A stretch of 19,390 nucleotides of DNA from Thoreauomyces humboldtii (lineage: Eukaryota > Chytridiomycota > Chytridiomycetes > Spizellomycetales > Powellomycetaceae). Positions within the stretch are counted from its first letter, which is position 1, and every line of letters begins with the position of its first letter. Made by a program: the position numbers and the translations under genes. Location: the NCBI GenBank assembly GCA_027596035.1, contig JADGJA010000415.1:1-19390 (forward strand), in the 5' to 3' direction. The notes beneath the pieces are model-generated. The model worked only from the letters and a program-made list of their open reading frames with translations. It had not been told where the DNA came from and made no database searches. This document shows positions 1-11,012 of this stretch, piece by piece.

Positions 1-52
1 CCCATCGTCTTGGCCTTTCCTCCCCTCCTTTTTCTTTTTTGGTTTGGTCGAC

Positions 53-1655
<1,603 letters not shown>

Positions 1656-2478
1656 GGTGTGGGATGTAGATGCGAGGTGAGGTGAAGGGGTGGTGGTGGT
1701 GGTGTGTGAGGTTGAGTGCGATTGTGCAGATTGCGAAAGCTGAGGGGGAAGAGGCGGTCCGAGGGCTTTTTGTACCATTTGCGGCCCGGGCGCAGAGAGA
1801 GACAGACAGCCAAGGAGGACTCTCCCAAGCTTGGCCACCGCTACGGCCATGAGGCGCGGTCCAACACCACCCCCACGCTCACTCTCGCAATAGCAACTCC
1901 CGCATATTGATCGGGAACGCCCTCCTTCGTTATATAGCACATCTACCTGTTAAAATACTATAATTAGAGCTCACATAAATGTCCATAGTCCTACAAGCTC
2001 GCCATCAAGGCGCTTCGAGGGCGTTCATCACTTATTTTGGGCAGGTCAACATCGACACTCACCCGGGGAGATAAATCATTCTTGGGTTTCCCAGAGACCC
2101 AATGGTGCCTCCCCCTCTGCATTCGCCCGTGATCCCGGGCGCCTTCTGCCATCATGTGGGTGATTCCGGACTTTTTTTTTTCCTCTCGTCCACGTTATGG
2201 CAGAAGGGGTGTCGATGCAAACCTGGCAGGGTCGAAGGAACAGGGACAGCCAAGAAAGGGCCGCCAAGAGTGAAATCTTACACAGCAGAAACGACAACGT
2301 CCATGCTCCTTGTGGTTTGTTCCTCAACGGATTCAATCATGAAAGATCACAAAGGAGAACTAGAATGTGCTGCCGAGAAAAAGAGATCACTTTGCTCATG
2401 ATATTTACTGTACCGGCAAGCGAACGTTACTCGACGACGGATGAAGCCGAGCATCACCATGACCATCACGCTTCAAGT
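1656..2478. other. Intergenic region: actin promoter/5' leader plus velvet 3' flank
   Basis: This is about 820 bp between two genes on the same strand. The actin-proximal part (to about 1960) holds the TATA box and a pyrimidine-rich leader. The remainder should contain the velvet 3' untranslated region and terminator. I see no RNA gene or convincing extra coding sequence. A run of nine T residues on the plus strand near 2172-2180 is the only simple sequence of note. Confidence 0.6.
1930..1936 (-). promoter_or_regulatory. TATA box of the actin gene
   Basis: The minus strand reads TATATAA here, 275 nt upstream of the actin ATG. Between it and the ATG the minus strand is pyrimidine- and ACC-rich, as is common in 5' leaders of highly expressed fungal genes. 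The leader would be about 240 nt if transcription starts some 30 nt downstream. The position is inferred from sequence only. Confidence 0.5.
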
Positions 2479-4286
2479 TCAACCGTGCCCATCCTCCACC
2501 TCCCCATCACCCTCACCATCACCTTTATCACCCTCCTCATCGCCATCAGCCCCACCGTCCGGATCGAACCCCAGATCCGAAGGTCTCGATCTCGGGTCCG
2601 TCCTGTCATCGTACTCGGTCGTGTCCAAGTCCAGATCCGGATCCAGATCCACGTCCATCCGTCCCTCCTTCCCGTCTCCGTCCCCGTTCCCGTCTCCCGG
2701 ACCATCCTCGGGAGCGCCATCCCGCGGAGCGTCCCTCCTACTCCATTCCGTGGCCCTGGCGATTCCCCTCTCATCTACCACGGCATCCTCGTCGTCCTCG
2801 TCCAGTGATCGTTTCTTGGGTCTCAGTTTTGGCTTCGCCTTTGCCTTGGCCGTTGCTTTTGGCTTGGGGATGGGGTTCGTCGCTGGTTTGTCGTTCTGCT
2901 GCCCATCTTGGTCTTGATCTTGATTCTGATCCGAAGACGGTCGTCGTGCGTGATGACTGCCGTCGATGCGTGTCCGAGGCTGCGATCCGGCGTCGACAGG
3001 TGCGGTGGTGTCGTCCTTGTTGAGGATGGGTTCCCAGGGTCCACCCAGGGAGTGGTTTCTTCGCACGTCGGAACGGATGTGAAGTCTTATGCCCTGTCGA
3101 GCCAGACATTTGGCTAGTTGCGAGGATTCCGCTAGGTTTTCGACAAAACAGAGAATGGACGGAACCCTGTCAGCAGTGCGATGAGCGTCCACGCTGCGGG
3201 GGCCCTTCGATTACCAGTCATGCCAGGGAAGCTTTTTGGGGGGTAAACGGATATGACGTCCGAGATGGCGGATGCGACGGCGTGGGATGCGTCGCGACTG
3301 ATGTCGTAGAGGGAGAATTTGAGCATGTACTGTCCGGATGTCCGTATGGAGAGGTCTGGAAACTGTCGTATCCAGCAGAGTCAGCTCATGTAACGGTGCA
3401 AGACGACCCGTTGTCCAGATGCGGGCCTCCCAGGTCCATCTCTGACTACCGGTCTCCGACACGAACGTACCGTAAAGAACATGGTCTTTGTTCCGTCCAC
3501 ATCGGTAAGGACATGGCAAGGACTGACGAGACTCCCGACCAAGACCGATGCGTAACCCTTCGGAGGCGTCAGGTTCGTGAGTCCATGGACCTGAACGTCG
3601 CGTTCGCTCGTCGGACTGTCGGAAGCAGCGAACATTGGTTCGGAACGACGAGCGTGCAACGCCGAACCGGGGTTGAGGACCACGCCTCGATCCTCGGTTC
3701 CGTCGGCGGACCACAGCGACGCGTGACATACGAGCCAGGTCGCCTGCTTGTAGCTGCGAAGAGGGAAGATGGGAGAAAGTATTCAACGATCACCACATTT
3801 GCAGGTTTAGGTAGCTTCTACGTCTCTCGGAAACTGGCTGGATTTTTAGATCACGTACTCGAGGAGGATCTGGTCGCCTTCCTTGCGGATGAGTTGAAGA
3901 ATAGGAGCTGGATCTACAGGACGGTAATCCTTTGTTCCGAATCCGCACATCCGAGCGCGGTTCGGTTGCTGCCGTATGATGAGTTCATGAGAACCGATGG
4001 TTCTGACACGACAACATAGGCAGAGAAAGTGCGTAGGTGGTGAGCGGATACACGATGCAAAGACGGGAGCACTGAAGGCTCCTTACGGGGGAATGGGGGC
4101 TCCAGCCAAGATGGTCATGGGGGGTTGCTGAAAGGGGGCGGGTTGGAGAACGGTCGAAGGGGACACTATGGAGACGACAGCAGCTATGGCGACGGGGGCT
4201 TCTGCCGTTGCGACGGCGGCGGAGACGGCCGGGAGGACAGCCTGGGCGCCGCCATAGTCCTGAGAGACTGGAGACGCCGGATCCAT
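2479..4286 (-). CDS. Velvet-domain transcriptional regulator, 5 exons, 475 aa
   Basis: Velvet proteins are fungus-specific DNA-binding regulators, with a fold related to NF-kB, that control sporulation, development and secondary metabolism. Exons on the minus strand are 4286-4087, 4002-3859, 3753-3471, 3362-3215 and 3131-2479; all four introns have GT-AG ends and matching phases. The domain spans about residues 70-281 with signature pieces in order: ELIIRQQPNRARMCGFG, DYRPVDPAPILQL, HASLWSADG, LVGSLVSPCHVLTD, FPDLSIRTSGQYMLKFSLYD and KSFPGMT followed by LAKCLARQGIRLHIR. The N-terminus is Ala/Pro-rich. The C-terminal 190 residues are low complexity, with a basic likely nuclear signal (PKLRPKKRS, about 359-367) followed by Asp/Gly/Glu-rich repeats. 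The ATG at 4286 has an in-frame TAG upstream. For intron 3754-3858 I chose donor GTACGT; a GTGATC donor at 3854 paired with an acceptor at about 3744 is a weaker alternative. It looks VosA-like, but the subfamily is not certain. Confidence 0.93.
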
Positions 4287-5024
4287 GAGGAACGGAGGTG
4301 ACCGGTTTCCTTTCCTGATTTGCTATTGCCTTTTCGAGGAGAACAAGGAGCAAGGTACGTGAGCGGTGCTGCCCATTGCATCTGAAGACAGTACGAGCAT
4401 TGAAGGCCTTACTCTACACGTGCTGTGTTGTGAGGGTGCGGAGGATGAGCACTGTGAGCGTGTGGTTTGCCAATGGTCGTTCGGTTGCGAAGAGACCCAG
4501 GCGTCTGGGTGGGGGGCCACATCCGTCGGTCTGGCAACGGAGCGAGAGCCAAGGCGCGGAGCGGAACACGCGGAACAGGCCCACGGCACGCTGCACCCGG
4601 TGACGCGGCGGCTTTTGCGGGTCCGATGTCCCGGTCATCGGTAAGCACGCAAAGCCGGTGGTAATCACGTCTATCCGTGCACTCGGATACCCCCCCTCCC
4701 ACTTTGGTTGCTGGACAAGGCAGTGATGAAAGCAGGCAAGTCATCGAAAAGAGATGCAGCGATCATGGCAGGGAATGGTGCGACGCGACTGCTTGAGGAC
4801 CATGGCAGGTACAGCACGGCATTGAAAGTGGCGGTGGCATCACAAGCACGAAAGAAGAGGCAGAGAGTCTGTCCGCAGAGGTCATGCCTTGGACAATAAA
4901 ATCGCCAAGCAGTGCCATGATGGCTTTCGAAAAACGTCAGTTTACATATCCAAAAGTGTGGGCGAGAGCACGGAATGACAACGAGCCCGCTTAATTCTCT
5001 GGCTCGAGGGAACAAGGTCTGATA

Positions 5025-5074
5025 CCTGCCTGCCTACCTGCCTGCCTGCCTGCCTGCCTGACTGCCTGACTGCC
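5025..5074. repeat. CCTG/ACTG tetranucleotide microsatellite
   Basis: This is about 50 nt of CCTG units that drift into ACTG/CTGA units at the right end. It lies in the divergent intergenic region about 390 bp upstream of the plus-strand zinc-finger gene. Confidence 0.9.
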
Positions 5075-5272
5075 CGACATCTGAAGAGGCGATCATTTGT
5101 GGAGCGAGGGACGATGCTCATGTTGCCGAAGGGTTGATGAGAACAGGCATGACAGGCAGAAGAAGGTACCTGTACTGTACTGTACAGCAGCAGCGGCACT
5201 ACCGGTATGCCGGACGGATCGGACGAGTTGCATGCGTCTCTCTCCACAGCGTCTCTCTCCTTCCAGCCTGCA

Positions 5273-5309
5273 CATTCCCACACACATTCCCACACACACA
5301 CACACGTTC
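5273..5309. repeat. CA-rich tract with a repeated CACATTCC unit
   Basis: Two copies of a CACATTCC-containing unit are followed by a CA dinucleotide run. The tract lies 150-190 bp upstream of the ATG at 5460 and is probably in the promoter or 5' leader of that gene. Confidence 0.8.
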
Positions 5310-5459
5310 AAACACTCTGAAGGTCCCAGGCCGTCCTTCCTCAACTCCAACCCCCAATCCACCCTCGTACCTCACTGCGCCAGTCCCACCCCACGTGGAA
5401 GTCACCCCTGCCGTTCAAACTCGCCTGCTTGAGGTCCCCTCACAGGGACAAGCCTAGCC

Positions 5460-8400
5460 ATGGCGAGGTCCGGGCATCGGAACGGGCAGGGTCCGTCACG
5501 CAACAACAAGTCTCCGTTCCCCGAGGCCCAGGACTTGTTTTGGGAAAGGTGTGGTTGTTGGGTGGGGTTAACGCTTGAACTCCGCAACCTCGTCTTACGC
5601 TTTCCTGCTGTCCCTCTTCGTTCCGGAAACCTCAGCGATCCAGGTAAGGCCAGAGATATCCGACATCCAGGCTTGCTGCACACTAATAGTTAGGCTTCTG
5701 ACAGAACCGGACACAGACTTTGCCCGTGCTATGGCCGCTAGCTTGGAGCAGCATCACTCTACGCAACAAACAGTCTCCCGCGAGGAACAGACCGCCAGTT
5801 TTGACGATATCTCACATAGTAGCAAATCATCACGCATAGACACCGAACCAGAACGAGTTATTCCCGTCGACCCAGCTTCTTGTCAAGTCAACGCCTTCCG
5901 ATCTAGGACGAGCACTGCAGGCTCAACCTTGCCTTCCTCTGCGGCGTCGACTTCTTCACATCGTCGTTCGGTCCAGCAACTGTCCACATCCGAGACAAAG
6001 CGCCGGACAGATCAATTCCACATCAATCTTCTGAGGCTTTACAACGTTCGTCCTATTTTTGAGCCACTTCGGAGACAGACCGCGCCTCCAGTCTTGAAGG
6101 ATGTCGACTTTCCTGAGCTCGAAGAGGAATTTGCAACCGACACGGTCAACGAGACTTTTACCAGTAATAGATCTCAGAAAGTCGCAGTGAAGCAACATTC
6201 GGAGGATACCCGCAGCAGGCATTTCGCTGCATTGTCGGATAGGGACGATCATTCTGTCAGGGCCATGCAGCCGACACCCAACTTGCAGGCTGCCTTGGAT
6301 CGGTCGCAGTTCTCGATCGCCAAACGTTCACTCCATGCGAGTATGGATGAGGAGGTGTCCGATAGCGCTTCGTACGAAATATTAGAAACGCAGAAGGAGC
6401 TCATTCCGAGGAGGACCGGGGAGTTGCCGGCTACTTCTCTTGTTCCCTCCAAGCGAACTTCTGAAGTCCTAGCGGACGATGTGTCAAGTCCCGCCGCCGA
6501 TGACGACGACGATACGGATCGCTTGATACTCTCCACACCTGGCGTCTCCTCGACCGCTCGTCGCCTAAAAGCAAAGTCATCTGCCTTGAAGGCCAACACA
6601 TTGGAGTCCTTGCTAAGCGATTCCCGCTCCAGAAGACCAGTCGGCTACGGGTCATCGTTATCGTCTCCGCTCACAGGTAAGCCGAACACTCTGGCTTCAC
6701 CACCCCCATCAAGATCCCCTCCTTCGTCACCCCATGCCGTGCCGGACGCATCATCAGAAACCATCTGTCCCCTCTGCAACGAATTTTTCCATCCAGATAT
6801 CATCGCGCACCATGCCGCGACCTGCGACGGACCTGTCGTCGACGCGGCTGTAGATGACGATGTCACCCCGCCTTTCGCCAAGAGACCTCGAAGATTGAAC
6901 CAAACCAGCATCCTCGAAGACGTCGTCATCGACAGCGAGGAGGAGAACATGGGTTTCCCTGTCCCACTCCACGTCTCGGACGCCAGGAAGACTAGGAGCA
7001 TCGACGAGGGGCAGAGGAAGCTTGTCAATAACGTCCCCACCGTTTCTTTTATCCAATGCAAACATTGTAAGGATTGGTTGGACGAGGACAGGATGGCGAG
7101 ACATAACAGCGACAAGCATGGTCTCGACGCGGCGGGCGAACCCTCGCCGTTCGGAAAAGACGCAGTCAGGAGGAGGATGAAGGCTGCCGCCGCTGAAATG
7201 CACAAGTCGGTCACTACTCCAGGAGCCAGCAAAACCCCTCGTGATGGTAGAACGCCCCGAACCGGAACCACTGTGAGGTCCACCATCACCAAGAAACGAA
7301 AGCACACAGATGATGCGATGTCGGACGTTGTCGAGCCGAGGACTCCTCTCGGAAGAGACGTGGCTCCAACGGCCACATCGCGTGGGGACGGCAAAGCGAG
7401 GCCGAAGAAACGGGTAGCGGTCACGGAATCGCACCGAAGCAAGACTGCATTCGTCGATAACGGAACACCCTCGGTGACCAACAGCGCCGGACGAGCTCGG
7501 ACGACACGAAAGGCAGTTTTTGTCCCTGCCAAGCCGGTGAAGGAGACGGAAGTGGTCGTGATCGTCGACACGGACGATGAGGCTATCATGGAGGAGAAGG
7601 AACCGAGTCCGATACCAAAGCGGAGAAGGGCGCGAGAAGATTCTCCGAAGGTGGTGGATGCGGATACTCAGGAGGAGGAGGTTCCCGGCTTCGAAGAGCA
7701 GTACGAGCAAGATGGCACAAACACATACGACGATCCTCCCTATCGACAGCAGGCCTTCTCCCCGGAATCTCAAGCCGTGTTCCCTGCCCCGGACGATCCC
7801 GACCAATCGTTCGAACCAGACTACCCGGACGACCAGGCCGAATCCAACGACGACGCCAACGTCGACGACCACGACGACCATCCCGTCTGGCTCGACGCCA
7901 ATCCCTCCTACAGCGTTCCTCACGGTTTCGATGACGAACAGCTCTCTCCGCTCCTCGGATTCGAGAACCTGAGTCAGGAGGAGGCCGGATTGGACTGGTT
8001 CTTGCCTCCTGCGCCGGCTCCCGGTGAGGACGTGCCCGTCCAGCATCTGGCCAGGACGACCGATCCTGAAATGTACAAGACCAACAAGGGTGGCGGAGGC
8101 GGCGGCGGCGGTCGGTTCAAGGGTGCCTACAGGGGAGGAAAGCGGGGTGGTTGGAAGAAGGGAGGAAAAGGTGGGGCTGGGAGGAGCATGACTCGGTAAG
8201 TCATTTCGGTCAACCCGTCCCCTTCTTCGAAAAGCATAGGACGATCCCCGATACTTTTCATGTGAGTTGAAGTCGGAGAAAGAGGGCTAACGTGAAACGT
8301 GGAAGTGCTCTCCATGGCAACACAACTCCAGCAAACACCCACCCAAGACGTCTAACCCGATGCTTCCCGTCCTTCTCCCACCTCAGACGACCTTCCACCG

Positions 8401-8558
8401 CCGACCCTGACTCCTCTCGCCGATCCCACCACCCCAGCAATCGTCATCGCACCGAACAACCCCCCGTCAGACGTAACTACTACGCAGACAGTCCGAACTT
8501 TACCGAACAAGAGGCCGGGATGCGGTGGGAAGGGTTCAGCGGCGTGGCGATGCAGTGA
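5460..8558 (+). CDS. UIM / Rad18-type zinc finger / C2H2-like protein, unrecognised family, about 919 aa
   Basis: I do not recognise this gene by name. Preferred exons are 5460-5548, 5636-5643, 5705-8195 and 8387-8558, which stay in frame for 919 residues. Residues about 35-48 (DTDFARAMAASLEQ) fit a ubiquitin-interacting motif. Residues 387-406 (CPLCNEFFHPDIIAHHAATC) have the C-x2-C...H-x3-C spacing of a Rad18-type UBZ4 finger. Residues 484-504 form a C-x2-C-x11-H-x4-H finger. Basic clusters (KKRKH, PKRRRARED) suggest nuclear import. An acidic Asp/Glu/Pro region follows, then a run of eight glycines and a Gly/Lys/Arg-rich segment. The last exon ends in a distinctive tail containing NYYADSPNFTEQEAGMRW. 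UIM plus UBZ4 suggests recognition of ubiquitinated chromatin or repair factors, which is an inference; no catalytic domain is visible. The 3' intron (GTAAGT donor, CTAAC branch, CAG acceptor) is convincing. Near the 5' end a single intron 5549-5693 is an alternative. Confidence 0.82.
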
Positions 8559-8611
8559 AAGAAAACACACGACGATGGGATCGATGGGATGGATGCCATT
8601 TGTGGCTTTTG

Positions 8612-8720
8612 GAAAGCCCTATGAACGATTTTTTGTTTCCAAACTGCCCCTACACGCACGAAGCGATTTATATAATCGCTGCTTGAGTTTCCAATCTGTA
8701 TATATCAATGAGTTTTCTGA
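8612..8720 (+). repeat. Left copy of a diverged direct repeat (about 100 bp)
   Basis: This segment follows the stop codon of the zinc-finger gene. It aligns with 12909-13004 in the same orientation, sharing blocks such as GCACGAAGCGAT and GAGTTTTCTG with small gaps between them. The two copies bracket the rearranged nuclease-kinase block. By eye the match is clear but diverged, so the boundaries are approximate. Confidence 0.6.
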
Positions 8721-8767
8721 AGCTGATGAGATGAAGTTGCGGTGTTACTGACCTTCTTGCACGTCAG

Positions 8768-9880
8768 GCTGGACAAGACGAAGATTCTCATGCTCTGGAC
8801 ACCACAGAAACGAGCGCGAGTTATCTCACGGACGAACAGGACGGCAGAGGTCACGCGCGACGCCGCACCGGAACCTGTCTCGGCAACGTTCCGGAAGATG
8901 AAGGTACCTGTATGCATGTCCACTGCCATCCGGCTCGGCCTTGGCTCTCACTCAAGCTCGCCACATTGGCACAGTCTTCCATCTCGCCATGTCGCTGTTA
9001 ACAACTGACCCTTCCCAAAGCCAACTTGCGTGTAGTTCTACTCTCGTCGGGAAATCACACCACTGCCAGCCTTCCCATGTCGGTAAAGGTATACGACCAG
9101 GCCAGCGACATGTTAACGATGTTCAAAAACTCATCAATCAACACGTCGCCATACTTCTGCCCCCATCCTACCTCCCGGATCTGGTTGATCAGTGCCCATA
9201 AGCAACCTAGATCCGCGGAACACGGGTCTCAAGCCCTTTCGTGAACTTTATCAACAGAATGAGACCGTTCGGGAAGCCTGCGATGAGGCACCTTCTCTCC
9301 TCCCCTCGCCCACTCTTCATATCGCAACAGTAAGTGCAAGATACGCGGCTCTCGTGAAGGCGAGGATCAACGGCGCGGCGACGAATCATCGCCGCGTCTC
9401 TGGACGTCTCGATGGACATGGAACAGGAGGCGAAGGATCACCGACACGGATCACTCGACGGATCGTCCCGCCAGGGTACCAGCAACATCCCTTCAACTCG
9501 CCGCCTGGTCCTTGGGTACATCGCATCCACCGCAACAGGTGCACTCCCGCACCCTTAGGTGACGATCGCGACTGTCTACAGGAGTCGTTCCTCCAATCGA
9601 TCATCCGCTTCGAACACCTCAGCACCATGAATAGCGTATATCGCGGGACGGGCGTGGACGTTCGGCAGTTAAGGGCGAGCCTGACCTCGTCGTATCAAGG
9701 TTTCGGAAGACCCTGATTCCAATTGAGGTCAAGCCGGATACAGTGGTACCAGATTCGACCGACTTTGTGGCGGTCCTTGCACCAATGCTGAGCAAGATGA
9801 GGAATGCTGAACTAGATCATCGCTGGCAAGCAAACGACCAATCGCAAAAGGACGAATGGAGCGAGATCGTGAGAACGACA
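8768..9880 (+). pseudogene. Copy C, 5' part: N-terminal region and nuclease domain of a nuclease-kinase family member (broken)
   Basis: This is the plus-strand relative of the complete gene at 13429-15698. The exon ending at 8903 (GNVPEDE) and the exon starting at 9021 (NLRVVLLSSGNHTT, SLPMSVKVYDQASD) match copy B, and the intervening intron 8904-9020 is conserved in position and phase. Further matches are VNDVQKLINQ, ILLPPSYLPDLV, PRNTGLKPFRE and the nuclease start HRNRCTP...DRDCLQESF...IIRFEHL..MNSVYRGT. Breaks relative to B or A are a deletion of about 46 nt near 9112, a one-base loss near 9188 and a frame-disrupting deletion near 9646. Homology stops at 9880, where a hairpin sequence begins. 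The ExK part of the nuclease motif (IEVK) is still legible around 9722-9733. The upstream start is not identifiable, because a stop lies in frame just before 8735. Confidence 0.75.
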
Positions 9881-9986
9881 CCGTCTACCCGGCTGCAGGG
9901 GCTTCCCCGTGCCCGCTTCGCAAACAGCAGTCAAATACTCAAGACGCCGGGCGGGCACGGGGAACCCCCTGCAGCCGGGTAGACGG
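9881..9986. repeat. Hairpin-forming inverted repeat, 36-bp arms
   Basis: The left arm 9881-9916 begins CCGTCTACCCGGCTGCAGGG. It is the reverse complement of the right arm 9951-9986 with a single mismatch, and the arms are separated by a 34-nt loop. The arms are GC-rich. The element starts exactly where copy C stops aligning with copy A. I see no obvious long target-site duplication or coding capacity. It could be a small foldback/MITE-like insertion or a product of the rearrangement itself. Confidence 0.9.
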
Positions 9987-10284
9987 ACCACCTCGTCTGG
10001 CGCGGAGCCGCTACTGACCTGTCGAGACAGTGTCGTGGCTGGCAAAGACGTAGCCGAGCACGCCCGAGACACGCCCGGCTACCCGAGGACAATCTGCTCG
10101 CTCAACGTGCACGGACTATCCGATTGGAGTTCAAGAATGAGAGTTCAGCGCGTGTTGAGGAATTAGCGCGCTCGGATGTCCCCATCGGTCAGAACACGTT
10201 CTTTGCGAACCGCGAGCTGGATGGTTCCAAGAACCTTCAGGAGGCCATGTTACGCGGCACAGAGGAAGGGCACACGGTGGTTGA
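9987..10284. other. Unassigned segment between the hairpin and copy A
   Basis: These roughly 300 bp do not align by eye with copy B or C. A plus-strand frame stays open from about 10070 to 10504, with the string TIRLEFKNESS near 10113, but it has no ATG at its start and its right half is antisense to copy A. I cannot assign a function; it may be a fragment of another sequence captured during the rearrangement. Confidence 0.4.
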
Positions 10285-11012
10285 TCTGCTATGGCGAATT
10301 GCAATCTCCGGCTTCCAAGGAATGTGCTACCGCGTAGTTCAGTGCCTGCAATACCGTTACGGCTTGAGGATCGCTGCTGCGATCGCTGTCGCTGATGGCA
10401 GGAGACACCTGGACATCTCCGATGGAGTCTCGATCAAGAAACCACCATCCACGTTGGGTATTCAAGATGGCGAAACTTGTGGAATTGGCGCAAGAGTATC
10501 CTAAGCGAACGCAACTGAATCAGAAGCAACCTGAAAGAACCCGTTTGGACGAAAAGTGCATCCCTTGCTGTACGCTTGGATAAACGCCTGCGCAGCAGAG
10601 CTCGTTCCCACGATATCGCTCCATTCGTTCTTTTGCGTTTGGTCGTTTGCTTGCCAGTGATGATCTAGTCCAGCATTCCTCATCTTGCTCAGCATCGGTG
10701 CAAGGACCGCCACAAAGTCGGTCGAATCTGGTACCACTGCATCCGGCTTGACCTCAATTGGAAATAGGGTCTTCCGAAACCTTGATACGACGAGGTCAGG
10801 CTCGCCCTGGACTGCCGAACGTCCAAGCCCATTCATAAGAATCGCCGTCCCGCGATATACGCTATTCATGGTGCCGAGGTGTTCGAAGCGGATGATCGAT
10901 TCGAGGAACGACTCCTGTAGACAGTCGCGATCGCCACCTGTGGGTGCGCGAGTGCACCTGTTGCGATGGGGTGCCTGTACGGCGGGAGTTGATCCCTGCT
11001 TCTTCACAAGGG
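10285..11012 (-). pseudogene. Copy A: inverted nuclease-domain fragment of the nuclease-kinase family
   Basis: On the minus strand 11012-10552 encodes the nuclease region in one open frame. It runs from VKKQGSTPAV through the catalytic-looking GEPDLVV...PIEVK and SKMRNAGLDHHWQ to the end motif QAFIQAY. After a probable intron with a GC donor (about 10567 to about 10503) the conserved downstream block continues: YSCANSTSF, TQRGWWFLDRDSIGDVQVSPAIS, VLQALNYAVAHSLEAGDC, to a TAG near 10285. It therefore lacks both the family N-terminal region and the kinase domain. It lies inverted between the two halves of copy C and forms a long inverted repeat with 9524-9879. Its nuclease part is not frameshifted, but as a gene it is truncated at both ends. 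Confidence 0.75.

Larger units (their letters stand above)
4287..5459. promoter_or_regulatory. Divergent intergenic/promoter region between velvet and the zinc-finger gene
   Basis: This interval of about 1.17 kb lies between two genes transcribed away from each other, so it should hold both promoters. It contains short open frames on both strands, none with recognisable protein features. It also contains a CCTG tetranucleotide tract, a TGTAC-rich stretch (about 5170-5186) and a CA-rich tract close to the plus-strand gene. I see no clear TATA box for either gene and no tRNA-like structure. Confidence 0.6.
9524..10975. repeat. Large inverted repeat: 9524-9879 versus 10602-10975
   Basis: About 350 bp of the nuclease region of copy C (+) reappears in reverse complement in copy A, with long identical stretches and a handful of substitutions and short indels. 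The roughly 720-bp spacer contains the hairpin, the unassigned segment and the rest of copy A. The close match implies a recent duplication, much more recent than the split from copy B. Confidence 0.8.

Noticed and set aside
2441..2917. A Ser/Pro-rich plus-strand frame at the velvet 3' end
   Set aside because: It is antisense to the Asp/Gly-rich velvet tail; the composition follows directly from the repeat codons.
4366..4644. A 92-codon plus-strand frame in the divergent intergenic region
   Set aside because: It has no motif, no homologue-like features and overlapping frames of similar length on both strands.
5575..5704. Starting the zinc-finger gene at the in-frame ATG-like position 5575 with no introns
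   Set aside because: That would translate two intervals with intron features (branch sites, pyrimidine tracts, GTAAGG donor) and ignore the ATG at 5460, whose exon joins in phase.
6645..7589. A 314-codon minus-strand frame in the same gene
   Set aside because: It is also antisense to the coding exon, with Ser/Thr/Leu-rich low-information sequence and no start context.
6754..8046. A 430-codon minus-strand frame opposite the zinc-finger gene
   Set aside because: It is antisense to a gene with clear zinc fingers and splice sites; its translation is Val/Arg/Leu-rich without motifs, as expected from a mirrored acidic, GAC/GAG-rich coding region.
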